NCBI RefSeq assembly: GCF_035762905.1
Contig: NZ_DASUCC010000097.1
Location: forward strand, 124,001 to 188,000
Direction of reading: 5' to 3'
Origin: DASYTH01 sp035762905
GTDB lineage: Bacteria > Actinomycetota > Actinomycetes > Mycobacteriales > Pseudonocardiaceae
Length of the DNA stretch: 64,000 nucleotides
Under the pieces are notes generated by a model. It was not told the DNA's origin and ran no database searches. It worked only from the letters and a program-made list of their open reading frames with translations. Below are positions 1-8,754 of the stretch, one piece after another (the first letter of the stretch is position 1; every line of letters begins with the position of its first letter). Both the position numbers and the translations under genes were made by a program.

Positions 1-1
1 G

Positions 2-796
2 ATCGGCGACATCGCCAGCGGCGAGGGACACCTGATCTGCGGCACCTGCCGCAACTGCAAGGCCGGCCGGCGGCACCTGTGCGCCAACACCCGCGGCGTC
101 GGTGTGCACGTGGCCGGGGCGTTCGCCGAGTACGCCGTGCTGCCCGAGCTGAACACCTGGGTGCACACCTACGACGTCGACCTGGACGTCGCGGCGATCT
201 TCGACCCGTTCGGCAACGCGGTGCACACCGCGCTCGCCTTCCCGGTGTTCGGCGAGGACGTGCTGATCACCGGCGCCGGCCCGATCGGGCTGATGGCCGC
301 GGCGGTGGCCAAACATGCCGGGGCCCGGCACGTGGTGATCACCGACGTCAGCGAGCACCGGCTGGACCTGGCCCGCAAGATCGGCGTGGACCTGGCGCTG
401 GACGTGAGCCAGCGCAGGATCGCCGACATCTACGCCGAGCTGGCCATGTCCGAGGGCTTCGACGTGGGCATGGAGATGTCCGGGCAGCCTGCCGCGCTGC
501 GCGACATGATCGCCAACATGACGCACGGCGGCCGGATCGCCATGCTCGGCCTGCCGGCCGAGGAGATCGCCGTCGACTGGAGCTCGGTGGTGCTGAAGAT
601 GCTCACCGTCAAGGGCATCTACGGCCGGGAGATGTTCGAGACCTGGTACGCGATGTCGGTGCTGCTGCAGGCCGGCCTGGACCTGTCGCCGGTGATCACG
701 CACCGGTTCGGCTACCGGGATCACCGCGCGGCGTTCGACACCGCCCGGAGCGGCCGGTGCGGCAAGGTGATCCTGGACTGGACGGCGGAGGGCTGA
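2..796 (+). CDS. tdh: L-threonine 3-dehydrogenase, 5' truncated by the window edge
   Basis: Zinc- and NAD-dependent oxidation of L-threonine to 2-amino-3-ketobutyrate in the cytoplasm. The reading frame is open from base 2, so the N-terminus, including the catalytic zinc site, lies outside the window. What is visible starts with the structural-zinc cysteine cluster (GEGHLICGTCRNC followed by HLC), then the Rossmann NAD-binding motif GAGPIG, and a C-terminal half that follows E. coli Tdh closely (AIFDPFGNAVHTA, GREMFETWY, LSPVITHRF). The stop codon overlaps the ATG of kbl, so the two are translationally coupled and form the classical threonine-to-glycine pair. Identity is secure; only the start is missing. 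Confidence 0.95.
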   Translation: MGDIASGEGHLICGTCRNCKAGRRHLCANTRGVGVHVAGAFAEYAVLPELNTWVHTYDVDLDVAAIFDPFGNAVHTALAFPVFGEDVLITGAGPIGLMAAAVAKHAGARHVVITDVSEHRLDLARKIGVDLALDVSQRRIADIYAELAMSEGFDVGMEMSGQPAALRDMIANMTHGGRIAMLGLPAEEIAVDWSSVVLKMLTVKGIYGREMFETWYAMSVLLQAGLDLSPVITHRFGYRDHRAAFDTARSGRCGKVILDWTAEG

Positions 797-2001
797 TGTT
801 CGGCACCATGCGCGAGGACCTGAAGACCACGCTGGACGAGATCCGCGCGGCCGGACTGTACAAGTCCGAGCGGGTGATCGGCTCGGCGCAGAACTCGGCG
901 ATCCGGGTGGTGGGCGCGGAGCCGGCCGACGCCGTGCTGAACTTCTGCGCCAACAACTACCTGGGCCTTGCCGACCATCCGGCGCTGGTGGCGGCCGCGC
1001 GGGCGGCGCTGGACCGGTGGGGGTTCGGGATGGCGTCGGTGCGGTTCATCTGCGGCACGCAGCAACCGCACAAGGAGTTGGAGGCCCGGTTGTCGGAGTT
1101 TCTCGGCACCGAGGACACGATCCTGTACAGCTCGTGCTTCGACGCCAACGGCGGGCTGTTCGAGACGCTGCTCGGCGAGGCGGACGCGGTGATCTCCGAC
1201 GAGCTCAACCACGCCTCCATCATCGACGGGATCCGGCTGTGCAAGGCCCGCCGGCTGCGCTACCGCAACCGCGACATGGCCGACCTGGAGCGACAGCTCA
1301 CCGACGCGGCCGACGCCCGGTACCGGCTGATCGCCACCGACGGCGTGTTCTCCATGGACGGCTACTTCGCCCCGCTGGACGAGATCTGCGACCTGGCCGA
1401 GCGGCACGACGCGCTGGTGATGGTGGACGACTCGCACGCCGTGGGGTTCATCGGCGAGACCGGCCGGGGCACCCCGGAGCGGTTCGGTGTCACCGACCGG
1501 ATCGACATCACCACCGGCACGCTGGGCAAGGCGCTCGGCGGGGCCAGCGGCGGCTACACCTCCGGCCGGGCACCGATCATCGAGCTGCTCCGCCAGCGGT
1601 CGCGGCCCTACCTGTTCTCCAACTCGCTGGCGCCGTCGATCACCGCGGCCGCGCTGGCCGCGCTGGACCTGCTCGCCTCGTCCGGTGACCTGCTCGCCCG
1701 GCTGCGGGAGAACACCGAGCTGTTCCGCGGCCGGATGACCGAGGCCGGTTTCGACCTGCTGCCCGGCGAGCACCCGATCGTCCCGGTGATGATCGGCGAC
1801 GCCGCCCGCGCCGCCCGGATGGCCGACCTGCTGCTGGAGCGCGGCATCTACGTGATCGGCTTCTCGTATCCGGTGGTGCCGCACGGCAAGGCCCGGATCC
1901 GGGTGCAGCTGTCCGCCGCGCACTCGACCGACGAGGTGAACCGGGCCGTGGACGCGTTCATCGCGGTCCGCGATCAGCTCAGCTCGGCGGCCGACGGGTA
2001 G
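796..2001 (+). CDS. kbl: Glycine C-acetyltransferase (2-amino-3-ketobutyrate CoA ligase)
   Basis: PLP enzyme of the alpha-oxoamine synthase family. It converts the unstable 2-amino-3-ketobutyrate made by Tdh, with CoA, into glycine and acetyl-CoA. The protein has 401 residues, normal for the family. The PLP lysine is Lys245 in TTGTLGKALGGASGG, and DGVFSMDG and VDDSHAVG are the usual cofactor motifs. I chose the ATG that overlaps the tdh stop (TGATG); a longer in-frame reading upstream is an out-of-frame copy of tdh and was discarded. The 3' end overlaps the convergent ribokinase gene by 28 bases. Confidence 0.96.
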   Translation: MFGTMREDLKTTLDEIRAAGLYKSERVIGSAQNSAIRVVGAEPADAVLNFCANNYLGLADHPALVAAARAALDRWGFGMASVRFICGTQQPHKELEARLSEFLGTEDTILYSSCFDANGGLFETLLGEADAVISDELNHASIIDGIRLCKARRLRYRNRDMADLERQLTDAADARYRLIATDGVFSMDGYFAPLDEICDLAERHDALVMVDDSHAVGFIGETGRGTPERFGVTDRIDITTGTLGKALGGASGGYTSGRAPIIELLRQRSRPYLFSNSLAPSITAAALAALDLLASSGDLLARLRENTELFRGRMTEAGFDLLPGEHPIVPVMIGDAARAARMADLLLERGIYVIGFSYPVVPHGKARIRVQLSAAHSTDEVNRAVDAFIAVRDQLSSAADG

Positions 2002-2849
2002 GACGGCTGGGCGCCCGCCCTGGTCACCGAGAAGGCGGCCACCCGGACGGCCAGTTCGGCCGCGTCGGCCAACTCGGCGCCACCGGCGAGGGCGACCGCC
2101 AGCGCGCCGGTGAACGCGTCGCCTGCGCCGGTGGTGTCCACCGGATCGACCCGCGGCGCCGGAATCTCCCGCTGCCCGGCCGGCGATACGACCACCGCGC
2201 CGCGCGCGCCGAGGGTGACCACGGCCGAGACCGGACCGAGGTCGAGCAGCCGCCGGACTTCGGTTGCGTTGGCGCCAACCGAGCCGAGCAGGGCGGCCGC
2301 CTCGTGCTCGTTGACCACCAACGGGTCCAGCGCGGCCAGCGTGGCCGGGGCGAGCCGGGCCACCGGCGAGAGGTTGAGCATCGCCCGCACCCCGTGCGCG
2401 GCGGCCACCGCGATCGCGTGCTCCACCACCGGCACCGGCACCTCGAGCGAGGCCACCAGGATCCGGGTTCCGGCCAGGTCCACCCGGTCCACGTCGGCGG
2501 TGCGCAGCGCGTGGTTGGCGCCGGGCGAGACCACGATGGCGTTCTCGCCGTCCGGAGTGACCGTGATGCAGGCGATGCCGGTGGGCCGGTCCGTGCGGCG
2601 CACCGCGGTGACGTCCACCCCGGCGGCGCGCAGGGACTCCAGCAGCAGGTCGCCGTGCGCGTCCGGGCCGACCGCGCCGAGGAACGCGACCCGGCCGCCG
2701 AGTCGGGCCGCCGCGACCGCCGTGTTCGCGCCCTTACCGCCGGGCAGCGTCACGGTGTCCGACCCGAGCACGGTTTCGCCCGCAGCCGGCCGGCGCTCGA
2801 CGGTCATCACGAGGTCGGCGTTCGCCGAACCGATCACCAGCACGTCCAC
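1974..2849 (-). CDS. rbsK: Ribokinase, PfkB family
   Basis: Carbohydrate kinase expected to phosphorylate ribose at O5 with ATP. The N-terminus carries the PfkB entry motif (VIGSANADLVM) followed by LPGGKGANTAVAAARLG. Near the C-terminus lies the anion-hole and catalytic-base motif DTTGAGDAFTGAL, which holds the catalytic Asp. At 291 residues it has typical ribokinase length. I placed the start at the GTG just before the conserved strand; an ATG 78 bases upstream would add a tail with no family counterpart. No clear ribosome binding site precedes the GTG, so the start is the weak point. No ribose transporter lies beside it, so the exact sugar is inferred from family resemblance. Confidence 0.85.
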   Translation of the reverse strand: MDVLVIGSANADLVMTVERRPAAGETVLGSDTVTLPGGKGANTAVAAARLGGRVAFLGAVGPDAHGDLLLESLRAAGVDVTAVRRTDRPTGIACITVTPDGENAIVVSPGANHALRTADVDRVDLAGTRILVASLEVPVPVVEHAIAVAAAHGVRAMLNLSPVARLAPATLAALDPLVVNEHEAAALLGSVGANATEVRRLLDLGPVSAVVTLGARGAVVVSPAGQREIPAPRVDPVDTTGAGDAFTGALAVALAGGAELADAAELAVRVAAFSVTRAGAQPSYPSAAELS

Positions 2850-2933
2850 CCGAGAAGAATCCAACCGGCAAGTAACCGTATGCAACTGTGAACGAATACC
2901 GGGCACGAGGGATCTCGAATGCCACAATGTTCG

Positions 2934-3689
2934 TCAACTCTTCCGCGCGCTGCCCGACCTTGCGCGCCAGAGCCCACGCCAGGTTCGCAAACCCGGCGTC
3001 GGGGCCCGGCCCGTGCCGGGCTCCGCGCTGCCGGCGCCGATCGCGTAGCCCCCCGAGCGGTCGGTGCCGGCGGCGCGGTACCCCGCGAGCCAGCCCGGCC
3101 AGATCCGCTCGGCGACCTCCTCCGGCAACCGTCCGCCCAGGTGCATCGACCGCCACACGCCCCGGTAGCCGGGCAGGATCCCGGCGGCGATCACGATGTG
3201 GCCGAGCAGCACCGGGGTGATCGCGTACGCCGCGAACCGGTGCGCCTGGAACACCGCGATGCCGAACGGGCCGGGCAGGTACATGGCGCCGACGCCGCTG
3301 GCCAGCAGGATCGCCAGCAGCACCACCATGACCAGGTTGGCCAGCCGCTGTCCGGGGTCGAAATGCCCGTCGTGGTAGGCGAACCGCCCGGTGCGCAGCC
3401 CCGCCGGCCAGTGCCGGAACCAGCGCAGGTCGGACCGGCGGAACCGGACCGACTCGGCGAGGAACGTGCGCGCGCCGCGGATGCCGACCACGATCCCGCC
3501 CAGTACCACCGCGGTCAGCGCGAACCCGGCGTACTCGTGCACGTCGGTGAGCCCCACGACGAACCCCGCCTCGTAGCCGATCAGGACGAACCAGGCGCCG
3601 GTCACCAGCTCGGTGAGCACCCCGGTGTACACCAGCGCGTGCAGCCAGCGGGCGCCGCGGCCGTAGCGCCGCACAGTTACCGATCGCAT
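2934..3689 (-). CDS. Cytochrome b561 / formate-dehydrogenase-gamma-like membrane protein
   Basis: Predicted integral membrane b-type cytochrome of about 251 residues. Four hydrophobic segments are visible: near the start (HALVYTGVLTELVTGAWFVL), around EYAGFALTAVVLGGIVVGI, around LVMVVLLAILLASGVGAMYL, and around AAYAITPVLLGHIVIAAGIL. Histidines near their ends (WLHALVY, VHEYAGF, QAHRFAAY, GHIV) are plausible heme ligands, as in the b561 and FdhI families. The likely role is electron transfer between quinone and a partner not seen here. The ATG at 3689 would sit almost on a 14-bp palindrome, and a GTG at 3674 is an alternative. It is divergent from a TetR gene, which probably controls it. Confidence 0.65.
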   Translation of the reverse strand: MRSVTVRRYGRGARWLHALVYTGVLTELVTGAWFVLIGYEAGFVVGLTDVHEYAGFALTAVVLGGIVVGIRGARTFLAESVRFRRSDLRWFRHWPAGLRTGRFAYHDGHFDPGQRLANLVMVVLLAILLASGVGAMYLPGPFGIAVFQAHRFAAYAITPVLLGHIVIAAGILPGYRGVWRSMHLGGRLPEEVAERIWPGWLAGYRAAGTDRSGGYAIGAGSAEPGTGRAPTPGLRTWRGLWRARSGSARKS

Positions 3690-3691
3690 AA

Positions 3692-3705
3692 CCGGTGTAC
3701 ACCGG
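3692..3705. promoter_or_regulatory. Perfect 14-bp palindrome in the cytochrome b/TetR divergent region
   Basis: CCGGTGTACACCGG is its own reverse complement. It lies 3 bases upstream of the chosen start of the cytochrome gene and about 75 bases upstream of the TetR start. This size and symmetry are typical of TetR operators. A 12-base match to the same word recurs at 3622-3633 inside the cytochrome gene, centred 70 bases away. A second, looser inverted repeat (GTTA-N9-TAAC) lies at 3676-3692. Autorepression and control of the cytochrome gene are inferred. Confidence 0.55.
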
Positions 3706-3780
3706 CCGTACGATCGACGTTCCACGGTCGGTGCGGTGCCGTAGTGTTCGCACTGTTGACGTAGGGCAATGGGGTGAGTG

Positions 3781-4518
3781 ATGACGGCGGCCACACGCCG
3801 GGAACGGGACAAGGCGGAGACCGACCGGGAGATCCGCCACCAGGCCCGCGTCCTCCTCGTGGAGCAGGGATCCGAGGCGGTGACCCTGCGGGCGATCGCG
3901 CGGAAGGTGGGCATCACCGCACCGGCGCTGTACCGCTACTACACCTCGCGCGAGGACCTGATCGAGCACATCAGGACCGACATCTGCACCGATCTCGCCG
4001 CCGAGCTGAACGACGATCTCGCCGAGCTGCCGGAGAGCGACGTGCTCGGCCAGGTGTTCGCGATCTGCCGAGGGTTTCGCCGTTGGGCCATCGCACACCC
4101 GCAGGAGTTCAGCCTGGTGTTCGCCTCGCCGGCCGAGCCGTCCGCCGGGGAGGCGTCCACCCAGATCGTGGTGCCGGCCGCCGACCCGTTCGGCCAGGTC
4201 TTCCTCGCGGTGGCGGCCAAGGTGCTCACCACGACCACGCTGGCCGCGCCGCCGGACGACTCGGTGCCCGCGGAGCTGCGCGCCGACCTGGAGACGTTCC
4301 GGGCCAACCTGATGGCCACGATCGCCGAGGCCGGATTCGGAGTTCCGGCCGACGCGCTTGGCGTCGGCACCGCCTACGCGATCCTGAAGTTCTGGGTGCG
4401 GCTCTACGGCCAGATCGCGCTTGAGGTGTTCGGCCGGTTCCCGTTCGCCGTGGCCAAGCCGGAACCGCTGTTCGAGGCGCTGCTGACCGACATCATGCAG
4501 CAGGTCGGGCTCACCTGA
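3781..4518 (+). CDS. TetR/AcrR family transcriptional regulator
   Basis: DNA-binding repressor of 245 residues. The N-terminal helix-turn-helix spans roughly residues 15-62 (VTLRAIARKVGITAPALYRYY is the diagnostic turn and recognition helix). The C-terminal 170 residues form the ligand-binding and dimer domain and resemble the TetR C-terminal group with the WAIAHPQEF motif. GTG at 3778 and ATG at 3781 are adjacent in-frame starts; I took the ATG. It diverges from the cytochrome b561-like gene with a perfect palindrome between them, suggesting local regulation. The ligand cannot be told from sequence. It overlaps the convergent anti-sigma gene by 8 bases. Confidence 0.9.
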   Translation: MTAATRRERDKAETDREIRHQARVLLVEQGSEAVTLRAIARKVGITAPALYRYYTSREDLIEHIRTDICTDLAAELNDDLAELPESDVLGQVFAICRGFRRWAIAHPQEFSLVFASPAEPSAGEASTQIVVPAADPFGQVFLAVAAKVLTTTTLAAPPDDSVPAELRADLETFRANLMATIAEAGFGVPADALGVGTAYAILKFWVRLYGQIALEVFGRFPFAVAKPEPLFEALLTDIMQQVGLT

Positions 4519-5239
4519 CCGACTCCGCGATGGCCAGCGCCTCCGCCTTGGTGAAGTCGCCCTCCAGCCGCATGGTCACACCGTCGCGCTGCCAGATCAG
4601 CGTGGTGCCGGACAGCCGGGCCGATTCCTGGCGATACTGGCCCGACCGGTCGACGTAGACCAGCTCGTGCGGCCCGGCCACCCAGACCGCCGCGTCGCCG
4701 TCGACGTCGGTCCAGTCCACCTGGCCGCCGCCGATCAGCTTCTTGTACAGCGCGAAGTCCACGGTGCCGTCGAACTGGTCCAGCCGGACCGCGCCGTCCC
4801 GGTAGATCAGCGACACGATCCGCGGCGGCGACCCGTCGGCCAGCACCACCCGCTCCGGCGGGCCGAGCGCCTCCGGTACCGACACGGTGAACCGGGACTC
4901 CCGGCGCGCGGTGTCCAGGTCGGCGGCGCGCTCGCCGGGCAGCGCGGCGGTGCTCGGCAGCGGGCTCGGCGCCGGCGCGGAGTCGGTGCTGAACTCGATT
5001 CCGGCGAACCGCAGCAGGTTCAGCACGGCGGCGCGGACCGGCGGCGAGACGGTGATCAGGACGCCGAGGGCGAGCAACACCAGCAGCACGGCGGCGGCGA
5101 TGCGCCGCGGCGTCGACCAGGTCCGCCGGACCGGTTGCTCGAGTCGGGCGCGCACCGCGGCGGTGACGTCCGGTGGCTCCGGCACGTCCAGGTGGGCGCC
5201 GAGGTCGCGCAGCGCGAGGCCGATGTCGGGCTCAGCCAT
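4511..5239 (-). CDS. Membrane-anchored anti-sigma-like protein, partner of the adjacent ECF sigma factor
   Basis: The 242-residue protein has a cytoplasmic N-terminus of about 45 residues, one transmembrane helix (roughly 46-66, IAAAVLLVLLALGVLITV) and an extracytoplasmic C-terminal domain. The outer domain, with strands such as RIVSLIYRDGAVRLDQF and WVAGPHELVYV, looks like the DUF4367 group found downstream of ECF sigma genes. There is no HxxxCxxC zinc motif, so it is not a ZAS-type anti-sigma factor. It starts inside the end of the sigma gene (8-base overlap), which implies co-translation and a sensing or sequestering role. The function is inferred from topology and context. Confidence 0.7.
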   Translation of the reverse strand: MAEPDIGLALRDLGAHLDVPEPPDVTAAVRARLEQPVRRTWSTPRRIAAAVLLVLLALGVLITVSPPVRAAVLNLLRFAGIEFSTDSAPAPSPLPSTAALPGERAADLDTARRESRFTVSVPEALGPPERVVLADGSPPRIVSLIYRDGAVRLDQFDGTVDFALYKKLIGGGQVDWTDVDGDAAVWVAGPHELVYVDRSGQYRQESARLSGTTLIWQRDGVTMRLEGDFTKAEALAIAESVR

Positions 5240-5780
5240 GGGCCGCCTCCTCGCCGACGCCGCCGACCCCGCCGGTCAGGGCGGGCCGCAGCCTGGCCAG
5301 CGCGCGGGACAGCCGGGACTTGACGGTGCCGACCGGCCAGTCGAGCACCTGTGCCGTCTCGGCCTCGGACAGGTCGAGGAAGTAGCGGCAGGTCACCACC
5401 ATCGCGTCCCGTTCCGGCAGCGCCCGGACCGCGTCGAGCAACGCGGTCCGGGACGCCCCGGAGATCGCCTCCGCCTCCGGGTCCCGCTCGCCGGCCGGCG
5501 CCGCCAGCCCGGCCACCCGCAGCTCCATCGCCGCGCGCCGCCGCGCCGAGCGGTGCAGGTTGCTGGTCTCGTTCGCCACGATCCGCAGCAACCACGGCCG
5601 GAACTCCCCGTCCGGCCGGAACCCGCGCAGTGCCCGGAAGCCCTTCACGAACGCCTCCTGCACCACGTCCTCGGCGTTCGACCCCGCCCCCAACAGGTAG
5701 GCAGTCCGGTGCGCGAGCGCGCTGTACCGCGCGACCAGTGCCCCGTAGGCATCCAGGTCGCCCCCGCGCGCCCGACTCAC
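5232..5780 (-). CDS. ECF sigma factor (sigma-70 region 2 and region 4)
   Basis: Extracytoplasmic-function sigma factor of 182 residues. Region 2 covers roughly residues 10-75 (AEDVVQEAFVKGFRAL and FRPWLLRIVANET). Region 4 covers roughly 112-165 (ALPERDAMVVTCRYFLDLSE, then the recognition helix VGTVKSRLSRALARL). The start is uncertain. The GTG at 5780 has a poor ribosome binding site, while a good one (GAGGAGAG) lies just ahead of an in-frame GTC seven codons upstream that would give the more usual N-terminus but is not a start codon. Downstream is its likely anti-sigma partner. Confidence 0.88.
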   Translation of the reverse strand: MSRARGGDLDAYGALVARYSALAHRTAYLLGAGSNAEDVVQEAFVKGFRALRGFRPDGEFRPWLLRIVANETSNLHRSARRRAAMELRVAGLAAPAGERDPEAEAISGASRTALLDAVRALPERDAMVVTCRYFLDLSEAETAQVLDWPVGTVKSRLSRALARLRPALTGGVGGVGEEAAHG

Positions 5781-5831
5781 CGCCTCGTGGTCGTCCGTGA
5801 CCCGCTCTCCTCAGCCCGTCCGTGTCCCTCT

Positions 5832-5860
5832 CTCTACACCGCCGGGCCGGATCGGGTTCC
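5832..5860 (-). promoter_or_regulatory. Possible ECF-type promoter of the sigma/anti-sigma pair
   Basis: On the minus strand a GGAAC element (5856-5860), the typical -35 word of many ECF promoters, is followed about 17 bases later by TGTAGA. This would fit autoregulation by the sigma factor encoded 50 bases downstream. The element sits directly after the leuS stop codon. The match is short and the GC content high, so this is a suggestion only. Confidence 0.3.
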
Positions 5861-5861
5861 G

Positions 5862-8717
5862 CTACAGGACCACATTGACCAGACGGCCGGGGACGACGAT
5901 CACGCGGCGGGGTTGGCCGCCGTTGATCAAGGCGGCGATCTTCTCCTCGGCCAGCGCGGCGGCGGTGACCTCGTCGGTGCTGGCGGCGGCGGGGACCACG
6001 ACGCGGGAGCGGACCTTGCCGTTGACCTGAATCGGGTATTCCACCGTGTCCTCGACCAGGTAGCGCTCGTCGGCCACCGGGAACGGGCCGTGCACCAGCG
6101 ACTCGGTGTGGCCCAGGCGGGACCACATCTCCTCGGCGATGTGCGGGCACAGCGGGGCCAGCATCAGCACCATGGGTTCGACGACGGCGCGCGGGGCGCC
6201 GGCGGCGAAGTGCTTGGTGACGTGGTTGTTCAGCTCGATCAGCTTGGCGCCCGCCGTGTTGTACCGCATCCCGGCGAAGTCCTCGCGCACGCCGGCGATG
6301 GTCTTGTGCAGGGCGCGCAGGGTCTCCTCGTCCAGCTCGGCGTCGGTCACCCGCGGCGCGCCGGTCTCCTCGTCGACCACGTTGCGCCACAGCCGCTGCA
6401 GGAACCGGTGCGCGCCGACCACGTCCTTGGTGGCCCACGGCCGGGACACCTCCAGCGGGCCCATGGACATCTCGTACAGCCGGAAGGTGTCCGCCCCGTA
6501 CCGCTCGCACATCTCGTCCGGGGTGACCACGTTCTTCAGGCTCTTGCCCATCTTTCCGTACTCCTGGCGGACTTCCTGTCCGTTCCACAGGAACTTTCCG
6601 TCCACTTCGGACACTTCTTCGGCGGGTACGTAGACGCCGCGGGCGTCGGTGTAGGCGTAACCCTGGATGTAGCCCTGGTTGAACAGCCGGCGGTACGGCT
6701 CGTCGGCGCTCAGGTGACCCAGGTCGTACAGCACCTTCTGCCAGAACCGGGAGTACAGCAGGTGCAGCACGGCGTGCTCGACGCCGCCGATGTACAGGTC
6801 GACGCCGCCCGGGTCGTTCGCCCCGTGGATCCGCGGCCGGGGACCCAGCCAGTACCGCTCGTTCTCCGGCTCGACCATCCGCTCCTGGTCCGACGGGTCC
6901 ACGTAGCGCACGTGGTACCAGCAGGATCCGGCCCAGTTGGGCATGGTGTTGGTGTCCCGCCGGTAGCTGCGCGGGCCATCGCCCAGGTCCAGCTCGACGG
7001 TGACCCAGCCGGTCGCCTTGGACAGCGGCGGGGTCGGCTCGGTGTCGGCGTCCTGCGGTTCGTAGGTCACCGGCGCGTAGTCGTCCACCTCGGGCAGCTC
7101 GACCGGCAGCAGGTGCTCGGGCAGCGCGATCGGCGCACCGGTCTCGTCGTAGACGATCGGGAACGGCTCGCCCCAGTACCGCTGCCGGGAGAACAGCCAG
7201 TCCCGCAGCTTGTACTGGATCATGCCCTGGCCGTGCCCGTGCTCCTCCAACCACGCGATGATCGTCTTCTTGGCCTCGTCGACGTCCAGCCCGTCCAGGA
7301 ACCCGGAGTTGACCGCCGGGCCGGCACCCAGGTAGGCCTCGCCGGTGAAGTCGGCCGGCGGTTGCACGGTGCGCACGATCGGCAGCCCGAACTTCTCGGC
7401 GAAGTCCCAGTCCCGCTGGTCCTGCCCGGGCACCGCCATGATCGCGCCGGTGCCGTAGCCCATCAGCACGTAGTCGGCGACGAACACCGGGATCCGGGCG
7501 TCGTTGGCCGGGTTGATCGCGTACGTGCCCAGGAACACCCCGGTCTTGTCCCGGTTCTCCTGCCGATCCAGCTCGGACTTCAGCGACGCGGCCCGCCGGT
7601 AGGCGGCCACCGCCTCGGCCGGGTGGGCCGCACCGCCGGTCCACCGTTCGTCCACATCGGACGGCCAGGCGGCCGCGGTGATCACGTCCACCAGCGGGTG
7701 CTCCGGCGCCAGCACCATGTAGGTGGCACCGAACACGGTGTCCGGCCGGGTGGTGAACACCTCGATCGCCGCCGCCCCGGCGGCATCGCGATCGTGGCTT
7801 GCGACCGCATCCACCGGAAACCGGATCCGGGCGCCGTGCGAGCGCCCGATCCAGTTGCGCTGCATGGCCTTGATCTTCTCCGGCCAGTCCAGCCGGTCCA
7901 GGTCGTCGATCAGCCGGTCGGCGTAGGCGGTAATCCGCATCATCCACTGGCGCAGGTTCTTGCGGAACACCGGGAAGTTGCCCCGCTCGCTGCGCCCCTC
8001 GGCGGTGACCTCCTCGTTGGACACCACCGTGCCCAGGCCGGGCACCCAGTTCACCGGCGCGTCGGACAGGTAGGCCAGCCGGTGGTCGTTGACGATCTCC
8101 CTGCGCTCGGCACCGGTCAGCTCGGCCCAGCCGCGGCCGTCCGGAGTGGACCGGGTGCCGGCCGCGTACTCCGCCTCCAGCTCGGCGATCGGCCGGGCTC
8201 GGCCGGCCCGCTCGTCGTACCAGGAGTTGAAGATCTGCAGGAAGATCCACTGGGTCCAGCGGTAGTAGTCCGGGTCGATGGTGGCGAACCGGCGCCGCTC
8301 GTCGTGGCCCAGCCCCAGCCGGCGGATCTGCCGCAGGTAGGTCTGGATGTTGTCCTCGGTGGTCTTGCGCGGGTGCTGCCCGGTCTGCACCGCGAACTGC
8401 TCGGCGGGCAGCCCGAACGCGTCGAAACCCATGGTGTGCAGCACGTTGCGGCCGGCCATGCGGTGGTAGCGGGCGAACACGTCGGTGCCGATGAACCCCA
8501 GCGGGTGGCCGACGTGCAGCCCGGCGCCGGACGGGTACGGGAACATGTCCTGCACGAACAGCTTGTCCTCGGGCACGCTGCCGGCCAGTGGCCCGGTCGG
8601 GTTGGGTGCGTTGAAGCTGCCGTGCTCCTCCCAGTACGACTGCCAGCGGCGCTCGATCGCGCCGGCCAGCGTGGCGGTGTACCGGTGTGCCGGTACCGCC
8701 TCGGCAGCGTCAGTCAT
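5862..8717 (-). CDS. leuS: Leucyl-tRNA synthetase
   Basis: Class I aminoacyl-tRNA synthetase that charges tRNA-Leu. The protein has 951 residues, within the range of bacterial LeuRS. The HIGH motif appears as HVGH at residues 68-71 in PYPSGAGLHVGHPLG, and the KMSKS loop as KMGKS near residue 722. The CP1 editing domain lies between (EVFTTRPDTVFGATYMVLAPEH, GYGTGAIMAVPGQDQRD). The ATG at 8717 has a GGAAGGA ribosome binding site. The gene is preceded by a leader with a Leu-rich mini-ORF and a hairpin terminator, listed separately, suggesting control by tRNA-Leu charging. It is divergent from an SdpI-like gene and followed by the ECF sigma operon. Confidence 0.98.
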   Translation of the reverse strand: MTDAAEAVPAHRYTATLAGAIERRWQSYWEEHGSFNAPNPTGPLAGSVPEDKLFVQDMFPYPSGAGLHVGHPLGFIGTDVFARYHRMAGRNVLHTMGFDAFGLPAEQFAVQTGQHPRKTTEDNIQTYLRQIRRLGLGHDERRRFATIDPDYYRWTQWIFLQIFNSWYDERAGRARPIAELEAEYAAGTRSTPDGRGWAELTGAERREIVNDHRLAYLSDAPVNWVPGLGTVVSNEEVTAEGRSERGNFPVFRKNLRQWMMRITAYADRLIDDLDRLDWPEKIKAMQRNWIGRSHGARIRFPVDAVASHDRDAAGAAAIEVFTTRPDTVFGATYMVLAPEHPLVDVITAAAWPSDVDERWTGGAAHPAEAVAAYRRAASLKSELDRQENRDKTGVFLGTYAINPANDARIPVFVADYVLMGYGTGAIMAVPGQDQRDWDFAEKFGLPIVRTVQPPADFTGEAYLGAGPAVNSGFLDGLDVDEAKKTIIAWLEEHGHGQGMIQYKLRDWLFSRQRYWGEPFPIVYDETGAPIALPEHLLPVELPEVDDYAPVTYEPQDADTEPTPPLSKATGWVTVELDLGDGPRSYRRDTNTMPNWAGSCWYHVRYVDPSDQERMVEPENERYWLGPRPRIHGANDPGGVDLYIGGVEHAVLHLLYSRFWQKVLYDLGHLSADEPYRRLFNQGYIQGYAYTDARGVYVPAEEVSEVDGKFLWNGQEVRQEYGKMGKSLKNVVTPDEMCERYGADTFRLYEMSMGPLEVSRPWATKDVVGAHRFLQRLWRNVVDEETGAPRVTDAELDEETLRALHKTIAGVREDFAGMRYNTAGAKLIELNNHVTKHFAAGAPRAVVEPMVLMLAPLCPHIAEEMWSRLGHTESLVHGPFPVADERYLVEDTVEYPIQVNGKVRSRVVVPAAASTDEVTAAALAEEKIAALINGGQPRRVIVVPGRLVNVVL

Positions 8718-8754
8718 GGCCGTTCCTTCCGTTTGCCGCTCCTGAACAGAACAA

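Noticed and set aside
79..795. Long N-terminal extension in the kbl frame
   Set aside because: It is the second frame of tdh, low-complexity and Arg-rich; kbl starts at 796.
2850..2927. N-terminal extension of ribokinase from ATG 2927
   Set aside because: The added 26 residues have no counterpart in PfkB kinases; the conserved fold starts at the GTG 2849.
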